Source: JACPYM01 sp031423495 (GTDB lineage Bacteria; Acidobacteriota; Blastocatellia; RBC074). From it: a stretch of 64,000 nt of DNA. The DNA lies in the NCBI GenBank assembly GCA_031423495.1, contig JANPFP010000066.1:40085-104084 (forward strand), written 5' to 3'. This document shows positions 46,634 through 56,917 of this stretch, piece by piece. The translations under genes and the position numbers were made by a program. Each line of letters begins with the position of its first letter. The stretch's first letter is position 1. Under the pieces are notes generated by a model that was given only the letters and a program-made list of their open reading frames with translations, was not told where the DNA came from and made no database searches.

Positions 46634-46867
46634 TCAGCAAGCGGAAGTCTTCAAAATTTTCGGCGTGTATGAGTCAGCTTCAAAATCAGCCACGTCGTAA
46701 TGCGTATCCTGCTGACTTGGCAATGACGGCGGTAACGCCGCCGCAAATTGTCGCTGGAACTCAACCGCTCGCGCGATGATTTCTTCCCAGTCATTTCCAG
46801 CTTCGGCTTCGATAATCAGGCGTTGTTGACGCACTTCTTTCACGATTGGGTCTTCCCACATTGTCAT
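46634..46867 (-). CDS. Small chimeric antitoxin-like protein
   Basis: A 77-residue protein starting at 46867 (MTMWEDP) or 46861. Residues 1-50 (MWEDPIVKEVRQQRLIIEAE, DWEEIIARAVEFQRQFAA) resemble unnamed small proteins found beside toxin genes. The last ~23 residues, THYDVADFEADSYTPK and on, match the C-terminal tail of the UPF0175 protein at 46162-46407 in protein and in DNA (about 26 of 29 bases across 46671-46699). The reading frame is kept across the join. Longer upstream extensions overlap the AbiEii gene and are not supported. Confidence 0.6.
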   Translation of the reverse strand: MTMWEDPIVKEVRQQRLIIEAEAGNDWEEIIARAVEFQRQFAAALPPSLPSQQDTHYDVADFEADSYTPKILKTSAC

Positions 46868-46874
46868 ACCTCTA

Positions 46875-47549
46875 TTAACTGAGCAGCAATAACTCATCTC
46901 CGAGCGTTTGCAATTCTGCCAAAAAACTCTCGCAAGCAGGTGGCTCAATCCAGCGCACGGCTTCCCAATCAGCTTGCGTGGTTTGGCATAAACGACGAGC
47001 GAGGTCAGCCGGATAGATGCCGGAAGATTTGCTTTGCGCTCCGCTGAGGGCAGCGCGTAATGACAAACCGAGCTTGCCGCATAAGCCCCAGACATCGGCC
47101 ACGTCACGCGGTTCATCGCGTCCGATCAAGGCGGTTAATTTATTTGCCAGAATGTTTTCGGGGCTGTCTATGCGTCCGAGTTCGGGGTAGCGCGGATCAA
47201 CCTGAGGTGTGCCGACGCGCGAGCCTACGTCGTTAATCATCTCTATTTTTAGCGTCAGGTCATCGCGTAACAACAAGGCGCGCACGAAATATTGATCTTT
47301 CAATACGACTTGCGTTTGCCAGCGGTCTTGCCGTTCCAATGCATCAACGATGCGCTCGGCCCATAGGCCGAAACGATCATCCCAATTGACGAACAAATCG
47401 AGATCGTCAGAGAACCGATGATGCAAATAAGCCCGCGACAACGCCGTACCGCCCGTTAGATAGAAATCGGTTTCAACCGCGTTGATGACCGACAGCGCCT
47501 CGTCTTGAAAAGGATAAAGATGGTCGTAGTAATAACTGCTATCTTCCAT
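46875..47549 (-). CDS. AbiEii/AbiGii-type nucleotidyltransferase toxin-like protein
   Basis: A 224-residue protein with the nucleotidyltransferase signature FYLTGGTALSRAYLHHRFSD followed by DLDLFVNWDD (GGTAL and D-x-D metal ligands), and SPENILANKLTALIGRDEPR with DVADVWGLCG, a pattern typical of AbiEii family members. In type IV toxin-antitoxin systems such proteins add nucleotides to tRNA or otherwise block growth. It starts 11 bp inside the end of the 104-residue gene upstream, so the two form a coupled pair. The partner is not the classical AbiEi winged-helix antitoxin. Confidence 0.83.
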   Translation of the reverse strand: MEDSSYYYDHLYPFQDEALSVINAVETDFYLTGGTALSRAYLHHRFSDDLDLFVNWDDRFGLWAERIVDALERQDRWQTQVVLKDQYFVRALLLRDDLTLKIEMINDVGSRVGTPQVDPRYPELGRIDSPENILANKLTALIGRDEPRDVADVWGLCGKLGLSLRAALSGAQSKSSGIYPADLARRLCQTTQADWEAVRWIEPPACESFLAELQTLGDELLLLS

Positions 47550-47853
47550 CTTCTGCCTCCTTGAGTAATTCAGCCAGTAATTCAGGATGATGTTTGGGAA
47601 TCCATTCGACGACGAAATCCAAACCGCGTCGTTGCGATTCAGCCCGCACCCGCGAACGCCAATGCGGCCATTCGCGTACCAGCGCCGCGAAGCCGATCTT
47701 GCGAATCATCTCGTCGTAACTCGCCCATTCGATCAGACGCACCGCCGCCCAGTCACGATCGAGCTTTCCGCGCCGCAACTTTCCGCTCAACAACGCGTCG
47801 AACTCTTCCTGACTCAGATCGTAATCCCAAACGTATTTCGCGCGATTCGTCAT
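47539..47853 (-). CDS. Putative partner/antitoxin of the AbiEii-like protein
   Basis: A 104-residue cytoplasmic protein with a 3' overlap of 11 bp with the nucleotidyltransferase gene. It has KYVWDYDLSQEEFDALLSG, DRDWAAVRLIEWASYDEMIR and REWPHWRSRV; Trp-rich and charged. I recall similar small proteins next to nucleotidyltransferase toxins, but do not know a named family. An antitoxin function is inferred from the gene order (small gene first, overlapping toxin gene second). Confidence 0.65.
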   Translation of the reverse strand: MTNRAKYVWDYDLSQEEFDALLSGKLRRGKLDRDWAAVRLIEWASYDEMIRKIGFAALVREWPHWRSRVRAESQRRGLDFVVEWIPKHHPELLAELLKEAEDGR

Positions 47854-47878
47854 AGTTCAATTCCGTTACGCCGTACAC

Positions 47879-48322
47879 CTAAACCAGTTCTTTCTGTCGT
47901 ATCACCATCCGATAAATGCGCATCAACTTGAGCCGGACTTCGGCATCTTTCTCTCCATAAACATCGGTGTGGGCGCGATTGATGTTGGGAGGTTCTGCGT
48001 CTGGTTGATAGATCGGCGTATGCACTACGGTTTGTTCGGGTATTTGCCTTACGTCTTCGACCTTGAGTTGAATCACCGCATTGTCGTGGGGATTTCTGGC
48101 GCGGTTGCGGCACGCTTCCGGCGACGAATACTTTTTCCAATCTGTAGACATTCCGTCGGTTGATTGCGGGCGATTTCTGAAAGCGCCGGGGAACGGTTCA
48201 CCGTCTGCGTCGAGTTGGTTTTTATGCACCCGCATGAAAAGCAGCGCGTCATCGGGGATTGGTTCTTTTGCCCAGACCGGCGGAGTCTCATGGTTTATCG
48301 GGTCAGCCATAGCAAGATCCAT
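47879..48322 (-). CDS. Hypothetical protein, second gene of an unknown cassette
   Basis: Up to 147 residues (start 48322; MADPINHE at 48310 is an alternative). No signal peptide. Ordered polar motifs are visible: PDDALLFMRVHKNQL, DGMSTDWKKYSSPEACRNRA and NRAHTDVYGEKDAEVRLKLM. The spaced Arg, Ser-Thr and Glu residues might belong to an ADP-ribosyltransferase-like enzyme, but that is a guess. It overlaps the preceding gene by 16-28 bp, so the two genes are coupled. A longer frame on the opposite strand is a shadow. Confidence 0.6.
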   Translation of the reverse strand: MDLAMADPINHETPPVWAKEPIPDDALLFMRVHKNQLDADGEPFPGAFRNRPQSTDGMSTDWKKYSSPEACRNRARNPHDNAVIQLKVEDVRQIPEQTVVHTPIYQPDAEPPNINRAHTDVYGEKDAEVRLKLMRIYRMVIRQKELV

Positions 48323-48699
48323 TCGTTGGGCAGAGCGGTATTGAGTTTCCCTTTCACGGCGTCTTGCGCATCGCCTGTGCCGTAATAGTCCGCCGGGTTT
48401 TCAGCGCGTTCGGGGATATTGATCAGCAACTCACGCTCCGCCGTGCGCCAGTGCAAATCAATACTGCCTTCTGGGCCGGGCAGGATGCGCGGCGGTTCAA
48501 TCCAAACGCCGAAGCGTTGTTGAAAGGCCAGAGCCGCCAGTTTCACAAACTCAGTCGCGCGCCGCCAAGTGGTTTCCCGAAAGCTCGGACTGCCTTCTTC
48601 ATCCCAATCGTCCGGCAAATCGAGAATGCGGCGCGATGCGCGCAAGGCTTCAGCCAGCGTTTGGTTCAGCGGAATTTGATGGATCGTCTCGACAACCAT
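48295..48699 (-). CDS. Hypothetical protein, first gene of the unknown cassette
   Basis: A 134-residue protein from the ATG at 48699, with AGAGGA about ten bases upstream. Motifs are ILDLPDDWDEEGSPSF, IEPPRILPGPEGSIDLHWRT and ERELLINIPE. I recall unnamed homologues that pair with proteins like the one at 47879-48322. The shape (small acidic first gene, overlapping second gene with conserved polar residues) is what one expects of a toxin-antitoxin or effector-immunity pair, but nothing here proves it. Confidence 0.6.
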   Translation of the reverse strand: MVVETIHQIPLNQTLAEALRASRRILDLPDDWDEEGSPSFRETTWRRATEFVKLAALAFQQRFGVWIEPPRILPGPEGSIDLHWRTAERELLINIPERAENPADYYGTGDAQDAVKGKLNTALPNEWILLWLTR

Positions 48700-48734
48700 A
48701 ATGTTTCGTCCTCTCAATATTTACCGGCTCATTT

Positions 48735-50645
48735 TTACACACGCGGCATCCCGTATCCCACCAAGTGCGCCGCCTTGCGAAACGCTTCTTCGTCATTTTC
48801 TTTCACGGTCAGATGTTTGTCGCCCGCGCGCAGGCACAGCTTCTTCGTCCGCTCGTGCGTAGCCAGCAATTCAGCCAGTTCCGCGTTGGCGCATTCGATC
48901 AACAGCGCCGTGCCTTTTTGTTTTAACGCGCGCGCATTGCGTTCGGTAGTGATGAAAAAGGCGATGACCGTATCGGGCAATTCCTGTTCGTCGCGCGCCG
49001 CGAGGAATTCGCGCAGTTCAGTGAGGTTGCCGCCGTTCTCGACTGCGTTAAAAGCCTTGTCGCGGTCGAGCCGCCAAACGCTATCAGATTCTTTTTCGGC
49101 CCAGGTTTCGAGCAACAGGGCTTCGTCAAGCGAAAGGTTGGCGACGTTGACTTGCAAGCTGGGCAAGACGTTCACCGTCGCTTTGGCTTCGATGCCGGCG
49201 GGCGTGTAACTCTTCGTTAGTTCAAGGCAATAAGCGCCGAGCGCGTTCACGCGGAAGTAAAGCAAGCCGTCGTAACGGCTGAGAAAACTCAGATCATCAA
49301 CGCCCCACATGTCTGTGAAATCGTCGCGCGCGTGTTCGGGGTCAACATAGGCTACGTCAATCAGCCCTAGCGTGGCGGCGTATTCAAACAGCAAGGCCAT
49401 CAGGTAACGCGCTTGCAAAATTTCCCAGCCGTCGTTGCCGCTATTGCTGAGGTTGCCGTAATTGGCGTCAGCGACATAGAGCGTCCACGAGCTGCGCGTA
49501 ATTTCGAAGTCGAGCGCCGCCGCTTGCATGTACCGCGAAAAATCATCGAACTTGACCCACGCGCCGACGGGGCAATGTTTGAGGGCTTCGTCAATGACGG
49601 CGCGGCGCGATTCGATGGCGGTCATGTGGCGTCCGCTTTTGCTTTGCTGGCCTTTGATGGCGTCTACGCGGCTGAACTCATCAAGCAGCTTTGACTTGAG
49701 CCAGCGTTGCCAGAGCAGCTTCAGCGTTTCAGCGGGCGGCGCGCTCAACGCGGCGCGCCCGGTTTTGGTGAGCGCAAGTTTCTTGCTTTGCAGTTCGGCC
49801 AGCTTGCCTGCTTGCAACAACAGCGGCCAGGCAAAGGCTTTGAACGGGCCGACCTCTTGTTCCCACTTGCTCTCTTTGGGCAGCCATCCGTAAAAATCGC
49901 CGTCGCGCAACATTGTCGTAATCTCTTTCATCGTCGCGGCTGAAGCCTGAAAGGTTTTTTCGCTGACGGCGAGCTTGCCCTTTTCGATCAAGCGCAACAG
50001 CGTCAACAAGTCTTGTGTGGCGGCGCGTTCGGTTTCGCGGCGTGTGATCGCAATTTGATGAACGACTTCACGCATCTTGGTCGGCTGGCGATATTCATAC
50101 GCGCGATTGCCTGAGAGGTGAACGATCTTTTGCGCGTTCTCGTCAACGTCGTATTCCTGCTCAATGCGTTCAACGAATTCCGGCACGGCTTCGACGGATT
50201 GCAGCCGCAAGCCTTCCGGCTTCGGCACGAATTCGAGCAAGCGCGTTCTCAAGTCATCCGGCACGATGGAGTCGTTGGCGTTGGAAAAAAGAAACAGCCG
50301 CAAGCGCGAAGGTTCGACTCGCCAACCGCCGCTATCTTTTTTGCCGAAGTTGGGGGCTTTCTCGTATTTGGCGTAGAAGCGTTGCGGGTTGAAAACCGTA
50401 CTTGTCGAGTGAATCGTTTCGGCTACGGCGTCACGTTGCGTCTGGTCGAGCAACGCCCAATGGTCGCGCAAAATGGTTCCGCTCAGTTCTCGTTCGATTA
50501 ACTTGATGAGGTCGTCTTTGCGGGTCGCGCGTTCGTTGGTGAGCAACTTCGGCAACAGATTTTTTAGTTCGTCTACGTTACGTGCATCCAGGGCTTCGCG
50601 CACGGTGGCGAAGCGAGGTTCTTCCAAGCGTCTTACACGAGGCAT
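48735..50645 (-). CDS. Stand-alone helicase-associated (XPB C-terminal-like) domain protein
   Basis: A 636-residue cytoplasmic protein. Residues about 20-55 resemble a SAP-type helix pair (RNVDELKNLLPKLL, RATRKDDLIKLIERELSG). The middle carries winged-helix-like segments (RRETERAATQDLLTLLRLIE, KLALTKTGRAALSAPP, YLMALLFEYAATLGLIDVAY). The C-terminus (LPDTVIAFFITTERNARALK, TALLIECANAELAELLA, GYGMPRV) resembles the helicase-associated domain found after XPB/Ssl2 helicases and in stand-alone proteins. No helicase motor motifs (GKT, DEAH) are present. A DNA-binding partner of a helicase is possible; function is unknown. Confidence 0.5.
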   Translation of the reverse strand: MPRVRRLEEPRFATVREALDARNVDELKNLLPKLLTNERATRKDDLIKLIERELSGTILRDHWALLDQTQRDAVAETIHSTSTVFNPQRFYAKYEKAPNFGKKDSGGWRVEPSRLRLFLFSNANDSIVPDDLRTRLLEFVPKPEGLRLQSVEAVPEFVERIEQEYDVDENAQKIVHLSGNRAYEYRQPTKMREVVHQIAITRRETERAATQDLLTLLRLIEKGKLAVSEKTFQASAATMKEITTMLRDGDFYGWLPKESKWEQEVGPFKAFAWPLLLQAGKLAELQSKKLALTKTGRAALSAPPAETLKLLWQRWLKSKLLDEFSRVDAIKGQQSKSGRHMTAIESRRAVIDEALKHCPVGAWVKFDDFSRYMQAAALDFEITRSSWTLYVADANYGNLSNSGNDGWEILQARYLMALLFEYAATLGLIDVAYVDPEHARDDFTDMWGVDDLSFLSRYDGLLYFRVNALGAYCLELTKSYTPAGIEAKATVNVLPSLQVNVANLSLDEALLLETWAEKESDSVWRLDRDKAFNAVENGGNLTELREFLAARDEQELPDTVIAFFITTERNARALKQKGTALLIECANAELAELLATHERTKKLCLRAGDKHLTVKENDEEAFRKAAHLVGYGMPRV

Positions 50646-50653
50646 GGTGTCTC

Positions 50654-51748
50654 CTATCGGCGTTCAGACTTTTCGTATTCACTCTTCAGCAAATCCATCA
50701 TCGCGCCGCGCTTGTCATACAAACGTTTCAACGGACGCGGCGCGCGTTTCGCCATCGCGTACGCGGTGATGAGCGGCAGGGCGACGGTCGAATCAACATA
50801 ACAAACCACCGTGCCGGGCAATTGGTCGGGGTCAATTTTGCCCCAACTGACTGCCTCAGATGGCGTAGCGCCACTCAAGCCGCCCGTGTCGGGACGCGCA
50901 TCAGTGACTTGCAAGAATAGATCGTGGCCTTTTTCTTCGATGCCGAGAACTTCCTGAATTTGCGGTTCGGTTTGCAAGGCGAAGTTTTTCGGACTGCCGC
51001 CGCCGCAAATGAAGATGGCAGACTTGCCGCCTCCACGTTTGGCAGAAAGCACGAGGGCGGCGGTTTCGTTTACGTCCGTCGAAGGGTTGATGCGAATTTT
51101 GCCGCCTTGTAATTCGAGCGCGGCGACGTTCATGCCAATCGAACTGTCGCCCGGCGATGAGGTGTAAACCGGTACGCCGCAACGATAGGCGGCTGACAAA
51201 ACCGATTGATTCGTCAAGCCCAGCACGCGCTCGCGCTCGGCGATGTATTTGCCGCACAGCCAATGAAATTCCGCCGTAGACATTTCGTGCTGGAACTCTT
51301 CGGCGCGAATGATTTCGCGGAAGAACGAGTCGGTCGAAAGCAGCACGTCGTAATCGAAGAAGATGTCGTAAATGCGTACGACGCCTTCTTCGCGCAACGT
51401 CACGTCGCTGGTTTGCGCGTTGCCGCGATGCATCGCCAGCCCCAAACCGAAATGCGTATCGTGATAAAGGTTCGCGCCGGTTGAGATAATCCAGTCTACG
51501 AAACCGGCTTCGATCAGCGGGATGATGGCTGAAATGCCGAGTCCGGCGGGCGTGAGCGCGCCGGTGAGCGTGAGGCCTACGGTCACGTCGTCGGCGAGCA
51601 TGCGTTCGGCGAAAAGCTGCGCGCCTTCGCGCAAACGCGCTCCGTTATAAGCCTGAAACGTCGTCTCGATCAGCTGAACCAACGTCGTGTCTTTGGTGAT
51701 CGGCGTAGGCGCAATGCGCTTGCCGTGCAGAAATTTGCTTTTGTTCAT
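50654..51748 (-). CDS. Deoxyhypusine synthase-family protein
   Basis: A 364-residue protein from the ATG at 51748 with GAGAG upstream; a longer start at 51835 runs through a hairpin and is unlikely. Family motifs are LTLTGALTPAGLGISAIIPL, GFVDWIISTGANLYHDTHFG, VPVYTSSPGDSSIGMNVAAL, the lysine segment IFICGGGSPKNF (catalytic-lysine position) and SGATPSEAVSWGKI. NAD and spermidine binding follow from the family. Bacterial members may act as homospermidine synthases or on unknown substrates, because bacteria lack eIF5A. Confidence 0.85.
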   Translation of the reverse strand: MNKSKFLHGKRIAPTPITKDTTLVQLIETTFQAYNGARLREGAQLFAERMLADDVTVGLTLTGALTPAGLGISAIIPLIEAGFVDWIISTGANLYHDTHFGLGLAMHRGNAQTSDVTLREEGVVRIYDIFFDYDVLLSTDSFFREIIRAEEFQHEMSTAEFHWLCGKYIAERERVLGLTNQSVLSAAYRCGVPVYTSSPGDSSIGMNVAALELQGGKIRINPSTDVNETAALVLSAKRGGGKSAIFICGGGSPKNFALQTEPQIQEVLGIEEKGHDLFLQVTDARPDTGGLSGATPSEAVSWGKIDPDQLPGTVVCYVDSTVALPLITAYAMAKRAPRPLKRLYDKRGAMMDLLKSEYEKSERR

Positions 51749-51828
51749 GCGTCTCTCTTGATGGTTTAGGTTGGTAAAAACGAAGCGGGAGTTTACTGAA
51801 GCAGGTCGGGCAAAGACAAACCGTATTT

Positions 51829-51855
51829 GTGGCACAAGATGGCATCTTGTGCCAC
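51829..51855. repeat. Short hairpin between divergent genes
   Basis: GTGGCACAAGAT (51829-51840) pairs perfectly with 51844-51855 around a three-base loop. It lies between the divergent starts at 51748 and 51866 and could be a regulatory hairpin or a remnant of a repeat. It makes an upstream TTG start at 51827 for the cca gene unlikely. Confidence 0.7.
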
Positions 51856-51865
51856 CATCGCCGCG

Positions 51866-53275
51866 ATGATTTCAGCAGCAGTAATCAATCTTTGTGAAGC
51901 CGTGCGAGCGGCAGGCGGACGCGCGTTGCTCGTGGGCGGATGGGTGCGCGATTACGTCCGCACGGGCGGAGCTTCAGCGGGAGTGGATTACGACATCGAA
52001 TGTTTTGGACTGGCTGCCGAAGTGTTGCGCGCCTTGCTCGATCAACACGGCGCGGTGAATGCGGTGGGCGAAGCGTTCACGGTTTATAAAGTGCGGCTTT
52101 ACGATCCGCAAGCTCGCCCTAAACGTTTTGTAGTTGATGTCAGTCTGCCGCGCCGCGAGTCGAAAGTCGGACGCGGGCATCGCGGTTTCATGGTCACGGG
52201 CGATCCGTTGATGACGATTGAAGAAGCCGCGCGTCGCCGCGATTTCACGATCAACGCGATTATGTTCGATCCGCTGACGGGCGAATTTCTTGACCCTTAT
52301 GATGGACGCGCCGACTTGCAACGCGGTCTGTTGCGTGTGGTTGACCCTCGCACCTTTATCGAAGACAGCCTGCGCGTTTTGCGCGCTGTGCAATTCGCCG
52401 CGCGGTTTGAGTTCACGATTGATGACGCGACCGTTGCGTTGTGTCGTTCGATTGCGTTGGACGATTTGCCCGCCGAACGTATTTGGGCCGAAGTCGAGAA
52501 GTGGTTGTTGCAAGCGCGACGGCCTTCGGTCGGATGGCACGCGGCGCATACGTTAGGCGTGACCGAAAAGTTGTGGCCTGAAATTCATGCGCTGATTGGC
52601 TGCCCGCAAAATCCGTTGAAACATCCTGAAGGCGATGTGTTCGTTCACACCGGCATGGTGCTGGACGAAGCGCGCAAGCTGGTTGACGACTTGCCGCATC
52701 CCCAAAAACTGGCGAAAAAACTGGCGGTGATGTTGGGTGCGCTCTGTCACGATTTCGGCAAGCCTGTGAAAACGATAATTGAAACAGGAAGCGTGAAGGC
52801 TGCGGGACACGAAGACGCGGGCGCGGCTTTGACAGAAAACTGGTTGGTGCGGTTAAAGGTGTTTACGTTTGATAATTACGATGTGCGCGCGCAAGCCGTG
52901 GCGCTCGCGCGGCTGCACGCTGTGCCCTATCAATGGAACAAGAACAAAGACACGATTACGGACGGAGATTTCCGTCGTCTCGCGTTACGTGTCGAACCGG
53001 ATTTGCTTTATCGCGTAGCTCTTGCTGATTGCCTGGGCAGGGAAGGGAACTTTCCGCCCGTCGCGGAAGAATGGTTCATCGAACGCGCGCGTGCGTTAGA
53101 TGTGACCGAACACGCGCCCGAACCTTTATTGCTCGGTCGTCATTTGCTCACACTCGGCTTGCCGCCCGGCAAGCGCATCGGCGAGATCACCAAAGCGGTT
53201 TATGAACTGCAACTTGATGGTACGGTTACAACGACTGAGGAAGCCATTGCCGCTGCGCAAAAGCTGATTGGCTGA
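51866..53275 (+). CDS. cca: CCA tRNA nucleotidyltransferase / poly(A) polymerase family with HD domain
   Basis: A 469-residue protein from the ATG at 51866. The nucleotidyltransferase head has RALLVGGWVRDYV and VDYDIECFG (D-x-E metal ligands), then TIEEAARRRDFTINAIMFDP and ESLRVLRAVQFAARFEFTI, the signature region of the family. An HD phosphohydrolase domain follows (LGALCHDFGKPVKT, GHEDAGA). It adds CCA to tRNA 3' ends, or only part of it; the division into A-adding and CC-adding types cannot be decided here. A strong terminator follows at 53280. Confidence 0.88.
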   Translation: MISAAVINLCEAVRAAGGRALLVGGWVRDYVRTGGASAGVDYDIECFGLAAEVLRALLDQHGAVNAVGEAFTVYKVRLYDPQARPKRFVVDVSLPRRESKVGRGHRGFMVTGDPLMTIEEAARRRDFTINAIMFDPLTGEFLDPYDGRADLQRGLLRVVDPRTFIEDSLRVLRAVQFAARFEFTIDDATVALCRSIALDDLPAERIWAEVEKWLLQARRPSVGWHAAHTLGVTEKLWPEIHALIGCPQNPLKHPEGDVFVHTGMVLDEARKLVDDLPHPQKLAKKLAVMLGALCHDFGKPVKTIIETGSVKAAGHEDAGAALTENWLVRLKVFTFDNYDVRAQAVALARLHAVPYQWNKNKDTITDGDFRRLALRVEPDLLYRVALADCLGREGNFPPVAEEWFIERARALDVTEHAPEPLLLGRHLLTLGLPPGKRIGEITKAVYELQLDGTVTTTEEAIAAAQKLIG

Positions 53276-53279
53276 AAAG

Positions 53280-53320
53280 AAAAACGCCGTGGTCAACAAC
53301 TTGATGACCACGGCGTTTTT
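53280..53320. terminator. Bidirectional intrinsic terminator
   Basis: AAAAACGCCGTGGTCA (53280-53295) pairs with TGACCACGGCGTTTTT (53305-53320): a 16-bp stem, nine-base loop, A-run on one side and T-run on the other. It separates the convergent cca and nrdJ genes and can serve both. Confidence 0.92.
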
Positions 53321-53343
53321 GGTTGGTTGTTATGTAGCGCGAT

Positions 53344-55791
<2,448 letters not shown>

Positions 55792-56530
55792 GGGTTTAGA
55801 GTCCTGCCTTCCTTAATTTTCTCTCTTGACGGTGTATTGATCTTTGTGGGGAAACGAGCGAGGACAAAGTAACTAAGCCCGACTGGGCGTGACTTTGCCT
55901 CGTGACAAAAACGAAAAGGACACACCTTTCCCAGCACAGTTCTTTGAGGGGACGCGACCTGTGATCGAACGATTGAGTTGGTTATTAACTGGGAAAGATA
56001 TTCAACTGAAAGAACCGAATCAGGCTTCACTGCGCTGCCTCACCATTACGCAATATCTTGTGGTAAGCATCTCACCAACACCTAACACCAATCCAGGGCG
56101 TGTGCAGGGAAAAAGTATTGAGATAGCGACGAATCGTAAAGTCTTTTGCTTCCGTTCGGCTGTTGAACGAGCGGGAATATAGGCCACTAAATGCGGGCTG
56201 TCAAACAGTTTTCGCATCAATATGTTGTGGTTTCGGGTAAGTGATAGCAGACAAAGAAAATCTAGTTTCTTGCCCATTTCGAGTGCGCAACACGGGGCAG
56301 CAACCAAAGGCCAGAGAAGCGACACGGGGCTGCCATAAGAAAACACGTGGCACTAGATTTAGTAGTTACCCTAACAGTTGAACGGACGCTGAAAAGTCTA
56401 GTTTGCACGGTCAGGAACGTTGCGGTAAATTGCCCGCGCTGTCATATATGAAGCAGTTCAGTAATCCCGACAACACGTCCACACTTTTTCTCATTAATCT
56501 CAAGAGGCATCTCAAAGGAGCAACCTATCT
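55792..56530. other. Intergenic region upstream of nrdJ with a leader hairpin
   Basis: These 739 bp lie between the divergent starts of nrdJ and the TMEM14-like gene. A hairpin at 55859-55902 (CGAGG, CAAAGT and GCCC pairing with GGGC, ACTTTG and CCTCG, with one bulge) lies in the nrdJ leader. I looked for a cobalamin riboswitch because the enzyme uses B12, and did not recognise one. The short frames on both strands (55889-56182, 56020-56346) have no good start signals or recognisable products. Confidence 0.5.
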
Positions 56531-56854
56531 ATGATCGGATGGCTAGTCCTAATTTACGCGATTTTAGTGGCGGCGGGCGGAGCGATGGGCTACGCCAAAG
56601 CGGGCAGTATGGCTTCGCTGATTGCGGGCGTAGTCGCGGGACTCGCGCTGGCGGGTGGTGCTGCGCTGATGATGCGCGGGCAATACCAAAATGGCTGGTG
56701 GCTTTCGTTGATTGTCACCTTGCTGATGCTGGCGCGCTTCGGTTCAGCGGCTTTGACCAAAGGCTTCAAGCTGATGCCGGGCGGCATGGTAATCATCGTG
56801 AGTTTGATCGTACTGGCGGCTTTGCTGGCGCAGCGCACGCCTGCCAGCCGATAG
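56531..56854 (+). CDS. TMEM14/UPF0136-like small membrane protein
   Basis: A 107-residue protein with AAAGGAG upstream of the ATG. It is four membrane helices in a row: about 2-22, 26-47, 52-72 and 80-100. The motif GGAMGYAKAGSMASLIAGVV matches the GGxxGYxKAxSxxSLxxG signature of TMEM14 proteins. The family is found from bacteria to mitochondria; the bacterial role is unknown. It precedes the superoxide dismutase by 63 bp on the same strand, so the two may share a transcript. Confidence 0.85.
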   Translation: MIGWLVLIYAILVAAGGAMGYAKAGSMASLIAGVVAGLALAGGAALMMRGQYQNGWWLSLIVTLLMLARFGSAALTKGFKLMPGGMVIIVSLIVLAALLAQRTPASR

Positions 56855-56917
56855 ACAATTTTTGACGCAACACAATTCGCAACAACTTCTAATTCCAACG
56901 GAGGGAAGAAACATATT

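Noticed and set aside
46634..47116. A 160-codon form of the small antitoxin-like gene
   Set aside because: The extra 83 codons overlap the AbiEii gene in another frame; a normal start with a 77-residue product lies at 46867.
55889..56346. Overlapping frames on both strands upstream of nrdJ
   Set aside because: No ribosome binding site, no recognisable domains and unusual composition; treated as non-coding.
55792..56530. Possible cobalamin riboswitch ahead of nrdJ
   Set aside because: I searched both strands for the B12-box type core and did not find a convincing match; only a plain hairpin is present.
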